From Flavobacteriaceae bacterium NBU2977 (GTDB lineage: Bacteria > Bacteroidota > Bacteroidia > Flavobacteriales > Flavobacteriaceae), in contig JAIOUW010000002.1 of assembly GCA_019931105.1 (NCBI GenBank), positions 868,001 through 932,000 on the forward strand: a stretch of 64,000 nucleotides of DNA, given 5' to 3'. How positions within the stretch are numbered: the first letter of the stretch is position 1; each line of letters starts with the position of its first letter. The notes beneath the pieces are model-generated. The model was not told the DNA's origin and did no database searches. It saw nothing but the letters and a program-made list of their open reading frames with translations. Position numbers and translations under genes: made by a program. Below are positions 17,964-26,509 of the stretch, piece by piece.

Positions 17964-18968
17964 TTATTCCCCAGCTTCTGCGTCAAAGGCAATGGCCCAA
18001 ATACCCCGAACCTCGTTTACATCATAACCTGTGGCCATGTCATCGGGATATAGGCTTTTCAATGTAGCCAACGTTTCGGTATTAACTTGTTCGTTTGGCT
18101 TTCCATGGCATTGCAGGCACATGGTATTGGTAGTGATCGGATAGTAAAAGTTGACCTCGTCACCGTTAGGATGAATTATGGGTTCGATTTCACCACCGGA
18201 AGCAACCACTTTCTTAAAGTAAGCGATGTAGTCCAATTCGTCTTGCACAGCCCTATTTTTAGGATTTCTAGGCTTGTCGGAAACCCTTTTTATTATGGCG
18301 TTTTTCATGACCGACATGCTGTCGGTCAATTTCATGGCTTCCATATTACAGAATTCAATAGCGCCTACGGTTCCTTTCTCATTGATGGCCTTCATCAAAT
18401 TTTTTCCCAGGGCAGCTTTGGTCGCCAAGGCATAACCAAGACCGATATCGGAAAGATCGTTTTCAACTTCGTCGGATGCATGCTTACGATTTTTTCCCAT
18501 ACCCCTTCCATTTCCATTACCGTGCTCTTCTTCAAAATGGGCACTGAACCATTCCGGTTCCTCGATTTCATGGTCATAAATGTATTCGGCAATTTGGGTA
18601 ATGGTTTCCTTTGGATAAGGCAGATATGGCATCTTACCGAATCTTTGCTGCGCGCCCGGCATTTTTGACGGCGCTTCGGGATCATTGATCCACAGAATCA
18701 ATGATTCGATAAATTCTTCTTTTGTCGTGTTGTCATCGATGTAGTGCTTTTTGACGGCTATCATGGGGGGAGCTATCATACTTGCCTGCGATGCCTTGGG
18801 ATTATGGCATAGGTAACATTCGGTCTCCATGATTTTTTTACCAGGATGTTCCTCCCCGGATTGTGCAACCTCTTTTTCAGAAGCCGTATCTAGTGGTATG
18901 GTTTTAGCCTTGTCCTTACAACCGAACATACCTAGTATCGCCAATAAAAGGATGCCTTTTTTCATCAT
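17964..18968 (-). CDS. Dihaem c-type cytochrome lipoprotein with DUF3365 domain
   Basis: 334 residues. Lipobox LGMFGC (Cys17) gives a periplasmic lipid anchor. An N-terminal cytochrome c domain has the haem motif CYLCH (about 52-56), and a C-terminal DUF3365 (Tll0287-like) domain starting near residue 170 has a second haem motif CLQCH (about 284-288). DUF3365 domains are known as haem-binding sensors or electron carriers in the periplasm. The stretch between them (about 140-170) is rich in G, N, R and H. It may accept electrons from sulfur oxidation or sense redox state; this is inference from the neighbours. No palindromic promoter seen before it; probably transcribed with HMA and rhodanese genes upstream. 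Confidence 0.85.
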   Translation of the reverse strand: MMKKGILLLAILGMFGCKDKAKTIPLDTASEKEVAQSGEEHPGKKIMETECYLCHNPKASQASMIAPPMIAVKKHYIDDNTTKEEFIESLILWINDPEAPSKMPGAQQRFGKMPYLPYPKETITQIAEYIYDHEIEEPEWFSAHFEEEHGNGNGRGMGKNRKHASDEVENDLSDIGLGYALATKAALGKNLMKAINEKGTVGAIEFCNMEAMKLTDSMSVMKNAIIKRVSDKPRNPKNRAVQDELDYIAYFKKVVASGGEIEPIIHPNGDEVNFYYPITTNTMCLQCHGKPNEQVNTETLATLKSLYPDDMATGYDVNEVRGIWAIAFDAEAGE

Positions 18969-19054
18969 TTAAATTTTTATCAATAACTTGATTATGAATC
19001 AATTACAAAATTTAGAATCCTGATAATTGTCGGGTTGGCCACTACGTTCTTTTC

Positions 19055-19324
19055 TTATTTCGCCAGTTTACCGGTCGCACAACTGACAAAAGAGATGGCT
19101 TTGGCCGCTACGGAATTTTTATCGTCTATAGATGGGTAACCCAGTGATTTCAACCTATCTTTCACTACAAGCGCATCGTTCATATTGCTATGAACAAAGG
19201 AAACCGTTGACGTTTCCACATCAACGGAAACATCGGAAATGTTTTCCAATTCAGATATTCTTGAAGTTATGGTCTTGGCACATCCACCACATTTAAGATT
19301 TTGAACTATTACAGATTCTTTCAT
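19055..19324 (-). CDS. Heavy-metal-associated (HMA) domain protein
   Basis: 89 residues: an HMA ferredoxin-like fold (about 1-70) with the metal-binding motif LKCGGCAKT (Cys12, Cys15), as in CopZ-type copper chaperones, plus a 20-residue tail containing one cysteine (SFVSCATG). No signal peptide, so cytoplasmic. Single-domain HMA proteins bind Cu(I) or similar soft metals and pass them to ATPases or repressors. Placement between a rhodanese and a dihaem cytochrome in a sulfur cluster suggests metal-sulfur cross-talk. No P-type ATPase is in view. Confidence 0.85.
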   Translation of the reverse strand: MKESVIVQNLKCGGCAKTITSRISELENISDVSVDVETSTVSFVHSNMNDALVVKDRLKSLGYPSIDDKNSVAAKAISFVSCATGKLAK

Positions 19325-19396
19325 CGTTCAATTGTTTTGTTTTACTTCGATCAACTTCAAAATAGGCTTTCCATTGAAGAGCTACTTACTTCTATT

Positions 19397-19741
19397 TTAT
19401 CCCCATTTCATATAACCGCCCTGTAAATCATAAATTTGTGCAAAGCCCATATCGACCAACTTTTTGGCAGCCTTAAAACTTCTCGCCCCTGAACGGCAAT
19501 AGACGTATACCGGTTTATCCTTGTTCAGTTTTTCAAAGGATTTCTGAAAATTCGCCGCATTGAAAAAATCGATATTGACCGCATTTTTGATATGGCCACT
19601 ATTGTATTCGATGGCAGTGCGCACGTCGACCAATTGTACTTTGTTGCCCGAAATGGCCCGTGCATAGGCATTCTTGTCCAAAACGGAAATCTTATCGGAG
19701 GTTTCTTTTTTTGAACCAAAAAGTGTGCTGAAAAATGACAT
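19397..19741 (-). CDS. Single-domain rhodanese
   Basis: 114 residues, one rhodanese domain. Active-site loop CRSGARS with the catalytic cysteine in YVYCRSGAR; conserved VDVRTAIEYNSGHIKNAVNI upstream and DLQGGYMKWG at the C-terminus. It carries sulfane sulfur as a cysteine persulfide between donors such as thiosulfate or glutathione persulfide and acceptors. No signal peptide (the first 15 residues are polar). It follows the peroxiredoxin gene after a terminator-like hairpin and precedes the HMA gene by 72 bases. Confidence 0.92.
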   Translation of the reverse strand: MSFFSTLFGSKKETSDKISVLDKNAYARAISGNKVQLVDVRTAIEYNSGHIKNAVNIDFFNAANFQKSFEKLNKDKPVYVYCRSGARSFKAAKKLVDMGFAQIYDLQGGYMKWG

Positions 19742-19771
19742 ATTTTATTTTTTATGGAATGTTCAATGAAA

Positions 19772-19804
19772 AGGAAACGGCCTATTTCAAACAGGCCATT
19801 TCCT
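19772..19804 (-). terminator. Stem-loop after the peroxiredoxin gene
   Basis: AGGAAA-GGCCT paired with AGGCC-TTTCCT around a nine-base loop, 15 bases past the stop codon at 19820. On the minus strand it is followed by TTCATTG rather than a strong U-run, so termination may be partial and rhodanese could be expressed by read-through. Confidence 0.6.
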
Positions 19805-19819
19805 GAATCAACCAACCAA

Positions 19820-20488
19820 TCAATTATAGTTTAATTCTTTCTTTGCCAAGTAAAAGTCGACCAACTCAATGGTATCGTCCTTCATTCTGGCATCCATTTC
19901 TTCCAAGGTCTTTGGCGGAGGTACGATGACCTTATCACCTTTCTTCCAATCCAAAGGCATCGCTACCTTGTATTTATCCGAAGTCTGCAAAGCCTCCAAA
20001 GCCCGAAGTATCTCGTCCATATTTCGACCTACGTTCAACGGGTAGTACATGATCAACCGTATCTTTTTAGCGGGGTCGATAAAGAATACGGCCCGTACCG
20101 CAGCGGTCTCACTTTCATTGGGCTGAAGCATGCCATATAGTTTTGCCACTTTCATATCGAGATCGGCAATAATCGGAAAATCGAAGTATACACCCGTTTT
20201 TTCCTTTACGTTACTGACCCATCCCAAATGGGCGTGCACACTGTCAATGCTCAATCCTAACAATTCGGTGTTCATGGCATCGAATTCTTTTTTTCTTTTC
20301 GCGAAACCACTCATTTCGGTGGTACATACCGGCGTGAAATCGGCGGGATGTGAAAACATGACTATCCATTTATCCTTTGCGAAATCGGATAGCTTCATCT
20401 TTCCTTTTGTGGTAATCGCCTCAAAATCGGGAGCTTGATCCCCGATTCTCGGCATTGTCGCTGTGTTTGTATTATCTGTAGTTTCCAT
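19820..20488 (-). CDS. 1-Cys (Prx6-type) peroxiredoxin
   Basis: 222 residues, thioredoxin-like fold. Peroxidatic cysteine in HPADFTPVCTTEMSGF (about residue 56), with the Prx6-subfamily C-terminal dimerisation part (LQTSDKYKVAMPLDWKKGDKVIVPP) that typical 2-Cys enzymes lack. Reduces hydroperoxides and can react with persulfides and polysulfides. The first 11 residues (METTDNTNTAT) extend beyond the family start MPRIGDQAPDFE, so translation may begin at either ATG; the promoter at 20508-20552 fits the upstream one. Promoter shared in form with sqr and the persulfide dioxygenases, so it is part of the same response. Confidence 0.92.
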   Translation of the reverse strand: METTDNTNTATMPRIGDQAPDFEAITTKGKMKLSDFAKDKWIVMFSHPADFTPVCTTEMSGFAKRKKEFDAMNTELLGLSIDSVHAHLGWVSNVKEKTGVYFDFPIIADLDMKVAKLYGMLQPNESETAAVRAVFFIDPAKKIRLIMYYPLNVGRNMDEILRALEALQTSDKYKVAMPLDWKKGDKVIVPPPKTLEEMDARMKDDTIELVDFYLAKKELNYN

Positions 20489-20507
20489 ATTTTAAATTTT
20501 CATACGA

Positions 20508-20552
20508 TAAAGGTAGTATCGTATTATCGAAAGCACAGTAACCTAGGTTACA
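20508..20552 (-). promoter_or_regulatory. Crp/Fnr-type site and -7 element of the peroxiredoxin gene
   Basis: TGTAAC-CTAG-GTTACT on the minus strand (20537-20552) and TACCTTTA at 20508-20515; centre spacing 33 nt. Predicted start near 20503, 15 nt before the ATG. Confidence 0.75.
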
Positions 20553-20628
20553 CAGTTATGTTAAACAAAGTACAAAATTGGCGGTGTCGACAAGACTTGT
20601 CATATATGCCCAAAACCAAAGGTTCTTT

Positions 20629-22038
20629 CTAAAGCGTCGATGGACATATATATTCGGAAACGGGTAGATTTGCTTCCTTCATGGCATTGAAGCCTCCCGT
20701 TACATCAATAAGGTTGTGTATGCCCCTACTTTTCAACATCGATGAAGCGATAACGCTTCGGTATCCCCCGGCACAGTGTACATAAAAAGGTTTGTTATCG
20801 GGGAATTCGGTCAAATGGTCGTTCAGATAATCAAGAGGTGTATTGTTGGCCCCCAATACATGTTCAGACTTATATTCACTTTCTTTTCGAACATCGAAAA
20901 CGGGTACTTTTTCGGTTTCCAGCACTTCCCTCAGGTCATCGGCGCTGATCTGGCTTACCGTGTCATATTCCATAGATGCCTCTTTCCAAGCTTCAAAACC
21001 TCCTTCAAGGTACCCCAATGTGTTGTCAAAGCCTACACGTGAAAGTCGGGTCACCGCTTCTTCTTCGCTTCCTTGTGGGGCCACCAACAATATGGGTTGC
21101 TCTACATCGGCGATCAATGCACCGACCCACGGCGCAAAATCGCCGTTCAATCCGATAAAAATGGAACGCGGAATATGACCTTTGACAAAATCGGCCTGAT
21201 GGCGCACGTCCAATACAACGGCCCCGGTCTCATTTGCCGCAGCTTCGAACGCCTTTGGTGAAAGTGCACGGGTTCCTCTTTTCAGAACATCGGCAATGTC
21301 GTCATACCCTTCTTTGTTCATTTTAACGTTCAAAGGAAAATATTGGGGTGGCGGAAGCAGGCCTTCAGTAACTTCATCGATGAACTCTTCTTTGGTCATA
21401 TCGGCACGCAAGGCATAGTTCATTTTCTTTTGATTGCCAAGGGTATCTACCGTTTCCTTCATCATATTCTTTCCGCAGGCAGAACCTGCTCCATGGGCGG
21501 GATAAACGATAATATCGTCAGCTAGGGGCATTATTTTTTCGCGCAGGCTATCGTACAACATACCTGCCAAATCCCTTTCCGTCAATTCGCCCATTTTCTG
21601 GGCCAGGTCGGGTCGGCCTACATCGCCAAGAAACAATGTGTCACCACTAAAGATGGCATGGTCTTTACCACCCTTATCCTTTAAAAGATAGGTAGTACTC
21701 TCCATCGTATGACCAGGTGTATGCAATACCTTAATGGTAACCTCGCCCAATTTGAACTCTTGGCCATCTTCAGCGGTAATGGCTTCAAAAGAAGGGTTAG
21801 CGTTCGGCCCATAGATGATAGGGGCACCGGTCTCCTTGGCCAAAGTCACATGTCCGCTTACGAAATCGGCATGAAAATGGGTCTCAAAAATATACTTGAT
21901 CTTGGCATCATCGCGTTTGGCACGGTTGATATAAGGTTTTATCTCGCGAAGTGGGTCGATAATTGCGACCTCACCTTTACTTTCGATATAGTAAGCCCCC
22001 TGCGCCAAGCATCCGGTATAAATTTGCTCTATTTTCAT
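20629..22038 (-). CDS. Persulfide dioxygenase-rhodanese fusion (first copy)
   Basis: 469 residues: ETHE1-type metallo-beta-lactamase fold (about 1-240) plus two rhodanese domains (about 260-355 and 365-465). Iron ligands: HFHADF (His54, His56, Asp58), HTPGHTMES, SGDTLF and YPAHGAGSACG. The first rhodanese lacks the catalytic cysteine (loop VAPQGSEE), so it is structural. The last has VHCAGGYRS with the cysteine. Such fusions oxidise glutathione persulfide to sulfite, with the rhodanese delivering or accepting sulfane sulfur; cytoplasmic. Own regulon promoter at 22060-22104. It is a close paralogue of the next gene upstream (22174-23589), sharing long identical blocks. Confidence 0.92.
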   Translation of the reverse strand: MKIEQIYTGCLAQGAYYIESKGEVAIIDPLREIKPYINRAKRDDAKIKYIFETHFHADFVSGHVTLAKETGAPIIYGPNANPSFEAITAEDGQEFKLGEVTIKVLHTPGHTMESTTYLLKDKGGKDHAIFSGDTLFLGDVGRPDLAQKMGELTERDLAGMLYDSLREKIMPLADDIIVYPAHGAGSACGKNMMKETVDTLGNQKKMNYALRADMTKEEFIDEVTEGLLPPPQYFPLNVKMNKEGYDDIADVLKRGTRALSPKAFEAAANETGAVVLDVRHQADFVKGHIPRSIFIGLNGDFAPWVGALIADVEQPILLVAPQGSEEEAVTRLSRVGFDNTLGYLEGGFEAWKEASMEYDTVSQISADDLREVLETEKVPVFDVRKESEYKSEHVLGANNTPLDYLNDHLTEFPDNKPFYVHCAGGYRSVIASSMLKSRGIHNLIDVTGGFNAMKEANLPVSEYICPSTL

Positions 22039-22059
22039 TTACATAGGTGTTAATCGATG

Positions 22060-22104
22060 TAAATTTATGAAATATCACCGGGCAAGAAAGTAACATTGGT
22101 TACA
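22060..22104 (-). promoter_or_regulatory. Crp/Fnr-type site and -7 element, first persulfide dioxygenase
   Basis: TGTAAC-CAAT-GTTACT on the minus strand (22089-22104) and TAAATTTA at 22060-22067; centre spacing 33 nt. Predicted start near 22055, 17 nt before the ATG. Confidence 0.75.
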
Positions 22105-22115
22105 TATTATTACAC

Positions 22116-22151
22116 AAAAGAGACCTGTAGCGATCTGCCAGGTCTCTTTTT
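22116..22151 (-). terminator. Terminator of second persulfide dioxygenase gene
   Basis: AAAAGAGACCTG paired with CAGGTCTCTTTT (12 bp) around an 11-base loop. It lies 23 bases past the stop at 22174 and directly before the next regulon promoter. Confidence 0.8.
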
Positions 22152-22173
22152 GATAATATTTAAGTTTTGACGA

Positions 22174-23589
22174 CTACAGCAGTGTAGTCGGACAGATGTA
22201 TTCCGATTTAGGGATATCTGTCTTGGCAATCTCGTCAAAGCCGCCGATGACATCGACAAAATCATTCCAACCTCTTTGCTTGAGTATAGAGGCGGCAATC
22301 ATACTTCGATACCCCCCAGCACAATGTAATATGAACGGCCTGTCTTTTGGAAATTGGGCCAGATTCTGATTGATCTGGTTCAAAGGAACATTTATCGCGC
22401 CGACGACATGCTCGGAATCGAACTCACTTTTCTTGCGTACATCGATTATCAGCGGTTTTTCATCTGACATGGCCTTTTCGAATTCCTTCACCGTAATACG
22501 GTCGGCATTTTCGTAACCCCTTCCTGCTTTCTTCCATGAGTCAAAACCTCCCTTCAGAAAACCTAGGGTGTTGTCGTAACCCACCCTTGATAGTCGGGTA
22601 ATGGCCTCCTCCTCTTTTCCGGGATAAGTGACCAGCAGTATTTCATGTTTTACATCGGGAATCATTTCACCGACCCATTGTGCAAAACTACCCTCTAAAC
22701 CAATATTGATACTATTGGGAATAAAGCCTTTTGCAAAATCTTGGGCATCCCTTGTATCGAGTACCAGGGCCCCTGTCTCATTGGCGGCAGCCTCAAATGC
22801 CTCGGGGGAAAAAGCCGTGGTCGCACGGTCCATTATCTTATCTAGGCTTTCATAACCTTTTATGTTCATCAAAACATTTTGGGGAAAATATCCCGGAGGT
22901 GTAGTAAGGCCCGTCAACAGTTCTTTAATAAACTCTTCTTTGGTCATATCTGCCCTTAACGCATAATTTACCTTCTTCTGATTTCCAAGGGTATCGGTCG
23001 TTTCCTTGCTCATCATTTTCCCACAGGCCGATCCGGCACCGTGATTGGGATATACGATCAAATCATCGCTGAGCGGCATGATCTTATTACGGAGTGAATC
23101 ATAAAGATGCCCCGCCAATTTTTCCTCGGTCAGTTCCGAAACCACGTGCTGGGCAAGGTCGGGCCGCCCAACATCACCAATAAAAAGGGTATCCCCGGTG
23201 ATTATTCCGTGTTCTTTGCCATTTTCATCGATAAGCAGATACGTCGTACTTTCCATGGTATGGCCCGGGGTATGTATTACCTTTACCTTATAATCTCCCA
23301 CCTCGAAAAGCTGTCCGTCTTCGGCCGTAATGGCCTCATAAGCGGGTTTGGCACCCGGCCCGAAAACAATTTGGGAACCTGCCTTTTTTCTAAGGTCAAG
23401 ATGACCACTTACGAAATCGGCATGAAAGTGGGTCTCAAAAACGTACTTGATTTTGGCATTGTCTTTCTTTGCCCTATCCAAATACGGTTGTACTTCCCTC
23501 AAAGGATCAAAAACCGCTGCTACACCATTGTTTTCGATGTAATAGGCGGCATGGGCCAAACATCCTGTATAAATCTGTTCTATTTTCAT
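22174..23589 (-). CDS. Persulfide dioxygenase-rhodanese fusion (second copy)
   Basis: 471 residues, same three-domain layout as its neighbour: ETHE1-like metallo-beta-lactamase (ETHFHADFVSGH, HTPGHTMES, TGDTLF, YPNHGAG), a rhodanese domain whose loop reads VTYPGKEEE without cysteine, and a C-terminal rhodanese with LHCAGGYRS. One difference from the other copy: YPNHGAG instead of YPAHGAG. Both copies keep all metal ligands and the last catalytic cysteine, so both should work. Tandem duplication with separate, near-identical promoters suggests divided roles (for instance different oxygen or substrate ranges), which the sequence cannot decide. Confidence 0.92.
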   Translation of the reverse strand: MKIEQIYTGCLAHAAYYIENNGVAAVFDPLREVQPYLDRAKKDNAKIKYVFETHFHADFVSGHLDLRKKAGSQIVFGPGAKPAYEAITAEDGQLFEVGDYKVKVIHTPGHTMESTTYLLIDENGKEHGIITGDTLFIGDVGRPDLAQHVVSELTEEKLAGHLYDSLRNKIMPLSDDLIVYPNHGAGSACGKMMSKETTDTLGNQKKVNYALRADMTKEEFIKELLTGLTTPPGYFPQNVLMNIKGYESLDKIMDRATTAFSPEAFEAAANETGALVLDTRDAQDFAKGFIPNSINIGLEGSFAQWVGEMIPDVKHEILLVTYPGKEEEAITRLSRVGYDNTLGFLKGGFDSWKKAGRGYENADRITVKEFEKAMSDEKPLIIDVRKKSEFDSEHVVGAINVPLNQINQNLAQFPKDRPFILHCAGGYRSMIAASILKQRGWNDFVDVIGGFDEIAKTDIPKSEYICPTTLL

Positions 23590-23615
23590 GGTTACGTATT
23601 TTATGGTTTATCCGT

Positions 23616-23660
23616 TAAAAATAATCTAGAAATTACTACCGTACAGTTACTTATGTTACA
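23616..23660 (-). promoter_or_regulatory. Crp/Fnr-type site and -7 element, second persulfide dioxygenase
   Basis: TGTAAC-ATAA-GTAACT on the minus strand (23645-23660), the weakest right half of the set, with TATTTTTA at 23616-23623; centre spacing 33 nt. The palindrome overlaps the last seven bases of the SulP gene. Confidence 0.7.
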
Positions 23661-25390
23661 TAAGCGGATTTCTTTGTCTGTAGCGCTATTTTCTCTTCGA
23701 TGGCCGTTTTGCAACTTAATGCCCTACAATGTTCAAAAGCTTCGTTGGTCTTGACAAAGAAATTTTCCTTCCCTATATCGTTGATCAATCCGCTACTATG
23801 AAAGATATCACGGGTCGGGCCTATCGCCCCGGCAATGACCAGTTTTACTCCCCTGCTCTTTAGTTCAGCGATTAGCTGACGTAACATATGGACCGCACTA
23901 CTATCAATATAGTTAATGGACTCTGCATTCAGGATGATATATTTTACTTCGGCACCCTTGCTATCAAGTTGCTTCAACAATTCCTTTTTAAAATACTCTT
24001 TATTGCCAAAATAGAGCTGTGCATCGAAACGTACGATCAAATACTCTTCGAAGGTCTCGGTATCTTCCGGAAAACGTGCCACGTTCTTAAAATAGTCGGT
24101 ATTCCGTATTCGGCCCAATATGGCCATATGGGGCCTTGAGGTTCTATAGACAAGCAATAGCAACGAAATCAGAACGCCCAATAAAATGCCTTCTTTGATA
24201 CCAACGATAAGGGTGATCAAGAACGTAGCGATCAAAAGGAAGAATTCATCCCTACGGTTTTTGAACAATTGAACGGGATATTTAAAATCGATCAATCCGA
24301 AAACGGCTACCATGATGATTGCAGCCAAGACCGCATTGGGCAAATAATAGAACAAAGGCGTTAAGAACATCAGCGTGAGCGCCACCACAAGTGCACTTAC
24401 CAATGGGGCAATTCCCGTTTTAGCACCTGCCTGATCATTGACCGCAGTTCTTGAAAATCCTCCGGTCACTGGGTACGAATGAAAAAAAGACCCAACAATA
24501 TTCGAGGCTCCCAAAGCGATGAGCTCTTGGTTGGGGTCAACGATGTAATCAATATGTTTTTCCTCAACGGCCTTTGCCACCGAAATGGCTTCCATAAAGG
24601 CTATCAAAGCAAGGGTAAGTGCAATGGGCAGCAATTCGGAAATTCTCGAAAAGCCTGTGGCAGGTAGTTCAAAGGATGGCAGACCACTGGGTACATTGCC
24701 TACAATCTTTACACCTACATCGCCAAGGTTGAAAAAATAGACCCCCAAAACACCGCATACCACTACGATCAAGGCCGCCGGAATTCGTTTGCCAAACTTC
24801 TTGATGGTCTTTATAAGAACGATCGCTATTATACCGATACCCAAGGTAATCATATTCGTGTCGGTAATCGTGGTGAAAGCATTCTTCAATAGAATATGTA
24901 TTTGATTGCTGCTTTCAACTGAAGTGCCCAATAGATGTTTTAACTGGCTTAGCCCAATGATAATGGCCGCGGCAGAGGTAAATCCACTAATTACCGGTTT
25001 AGACAAAAAATTGACCAAAAAGCCCATACGTAACAATCCCAAACCCAACTGGATCGTTCCCATGAACAAGGCCAAAAAAACGGCCATGGCAATATATTCA
25101 TCGATACCTGAAAGTGCAAGGGCGCCAAGGCCAGATGCTACCAAAAGCGAATCCATGGCGACGGGCCCCACGGCCAACTGGCGCGATGTGCCCATAATCG
25201 CATATATCACTTGTGGAACCAGAGAAGCATAAAGTCCGAAAACAGGCGGTAGGCCGGCGATCATCGCATAGGCCATACCTTGCGGAACCAACATGATACC
25301 CACGGTAAGTCCGGCACCGATATCACCTGATAGATAAGATTTTTTATAGTTCGGAAGCCACTGTAAAATAGGCAAATAGCTTTTGGACAT
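23651..25390 (-). CDS. SulP family anion permease with STAS domain
   Basis: 579 residues. A membrane core of 12-14 helices (about 20-415) begins with the SulP signature LSGDIGAGLTVGIMLVPQGM and AMIAGLPPVFGLYASLVPQ. A cytoplasmic STAS domain (about 435-550) ends the protein, with the anti-anti-sigma-like stretch YIILNAESINYIDSSAVHML. SulP proteins move sulfate, bicarbonate or other anions. In this cluster export or uptake of sulfate, sulfite or thiosulfate is the natural guess. The STAS domain keeps the serine of the DSSA motif, a possible regulatory phosphorylation site. Own regulon promoter at 25408-25452. Confidence 0.93.
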   Translation of the reverse strand: MSKSYLPILQWLPNYKKSYLSGDIGAGLTVGIMLVPQGMAYAMIAGLPPVFGLYASLVPQVIYAIMGTSRQLAVGPVAMDSLLVASGLGALALSGIDEYIAMAVFLALFMGTIQLGLGLLRMGFLVNFLSKPVISGFTSAAAIIIGLSQLKHLLGTSVESSNQIHILLKNAFTTITDTNMITLGIGIIAIVLIKTIKKFGKRIPAALIVVVCGVLGVYFFNLGDVGVKIVGNVPSGLPSFELPATGFSRISELLPIALTLALIAFMEAISVAKAVEEKHIDYIVDPNQELIALGASNIVGSFFHSYPVTGGFSRTAVNDQAGAKTGIAPLVSALVVALTLMFLTPLFYYLPNAVLAAIIMVAVFGLIDFKYPVQLFKNRRDEFFLLIATFLITLIVGIKEGILLGVLISLLLLVYRTSRPHMAILGRIRNTDYFKNVARFPEDTETFEEYLIVRFDAQLYFGNKEYFKKELLKQLDSKGAEVKYIILNAESINYIDSSAVHMLRQLIAELKSRGVKLVIAGAIGPTRDIFHSSGLINDIGKENFFVKTNEAFEHCRALSCKTAIEEKIALQTKKSAYVT

Positions 25391-25407
25391 TTAAAGGGAT
25401 TTAATAA

Positions 25408-25452
25408 CAAAAATACATGGCCATATGCACATATACAGTAACATTGGTTACA
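25408..25452 (-). promoter_or_regulatory. Crp/Fnr-type site and -7 element of the SulP gene
   Basis: TGTAAC-CAAT-GTTACT on the minus strand (25437-25452), the same 16 bases as at 22089-22104, and a perfect TATTTTTG at 25408-25415; centre spacing 33 nt. Predicted start near 25403, 13 nt before the ATG. Confidence 0.8.
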
Positions 25453-25462
25453 GATAAAAACC

Positions 25463-26095
25463 CTATAATTGCAGCAGTTTGATGTAGTTTCTGTGAAGCT
25501 CGATCTTGCCCATTTGTTCGAGCTTTTTCAACAATCGTGAAATTACGACACGCGAGCTATGAAGTTCATAGGCGATCTCTTGATGGGTATTGTGAACGAT
25601 ATCCCCTTTGTTTATCCTTGCCTTTTCCTTGAGGTAGCTTACCAAGCGCATATCCATTTTGTCAAAAGCGATACTATCCAAAGTATTCAATAGTTCATTT
25701 AATCGACCGTGGTAGCTCTCAAAAACAAAATTTCGCCAAGATTTATACTTTGCCGTCCATTCCTCCATTTTATGAACAGGTATCATAATCAGTTTCGCAT
25801 CCGTTTCGGCAACCGCCCGCACTTCACTTTTGGCGTCGCCCATACAGCAGGTCAAGGTCATCGAACAGGTATCGCCCTTTTCTAAATAGTAGAGCAAGAG
25901 CTCATTACCGTCAGTGTCTTCACGATATACTTTGATGGCGCCCGAAACCAAAAGGGGCATTGCCTTTACGTAATGTCCTATTTCCATCAATTTGAAACCC
26001 TCGGGAATTTCCTTAAAAGTACCCACCTGCAGAATCTCGTTGATCAAGGCATCCTCAAAAACGTGTCCGTAACCTTCCTTTAATTCCTGTATCAT
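25463..26095 (-). CDS. Crp/Fnr family transcriptional regulator (second copy)
   Basis: 210 residues from ATG 26095 (MIQELKEGYGHVF); the frame is open for 21 more codons, but homology with the other regulator begins here. Beta roll about 20-125, winged helix-turn-helix about 148-205. Recognition helix SSRVVISRLLKKLE has valine where the first copy and FNR have glutamate. That would alter DNA preference and fits a half-site other than TTGAT or TGTGA. Cysteines Cys77, Cys83 and Cys84 (DTCSMTLTCCMG) lie in the effector-facing part of the beta roll; a thiol-based persulfide or redox switch is plausible but unproven. Position beside the SulP gene makes it the prime candidate for the palindrome-binding activator. 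Confidence 0.88.
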   Translation of the reverse strand: MIQELKEGYGHVFEDALINEILQVGTFKEIPEGFKLMEIGHYVKAMPLLVSGAIKVYREDTDGNELLLYYLEKGDTCSMTLTCCMGDAKSEVRAVAETDAKLIMIPVHKMEEWTAKYKSWRNFVFESYHGRLNELLNTLDSIAFDKMDMRLVSYLKEKARINKGDIVHNTHQEIAYELHSSRVVISRLLKKLEQMGKIELHRNYIKLLQL

Positions 26096-26133
26096 GCAAA
26101 GTTCTATTTTATGGCATCGGCCATGGGGCCTTA

Positions 26134-26492
26134 TTATATTTGAAAAAAGTCGGCCCATATCGATTTTGAAACGGCTCCAGTATAGGGCATTGACAAAACA
26201 AGGCCCGTAACTATCGTAGCAAAAAGTTGCAAAGGGCCGAAATCAAGGCCCAACAAACGGGTAAGCACATAGATGGCTACCGCAACGGCAATTATGACCG
26301 CATACGAAACATACATAGAACCATAATTTAAATTAGGCTCGGTACTGTATTCAAGTCCGCATTTGGGCGATTTCTTTTCACCGTGTTAAATTTACCCAAA
26401 TTATAGGGATTGGCCTCTAAAAAAGCCCCTTTATGGCATCGCTGAAATTTTAAAAAAAACATACAGTAAAGTTTTGAACCCTTACCGGACAT
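26134..26492 (-). pseudogene. DUF983 membrane protein gene with a one-base frameshift
   Basis: From ATG 26492 the frame reads MSGKGSKLYCMFFLKFQRC, then HKGAFLEANPYNLGKFNTVK; after the run of four A (minus strand, 26375-26378) it must shift by one base. It then continues SPKCGLEYSTEPNLNYGSMY, followed by two membrane helices and ends SKSIWADFFQI. Joined, this is a normal DUF983 protein of about 119 residues. One extra A in the run would restore it, so either a sequencing slip in a homopolymer or a true mutation. The zinc-ribbon pairs normally written CPxC are reduced to one cysteine each (QRCH, SPKCG), which argues for real decay. A shorter 60-codon frame (ATG 26316) covers only the membrane half. 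Confidence 0.75.
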
Positions 26493-26509
26493 TCCGATCA
26501 ATTTTAAAT

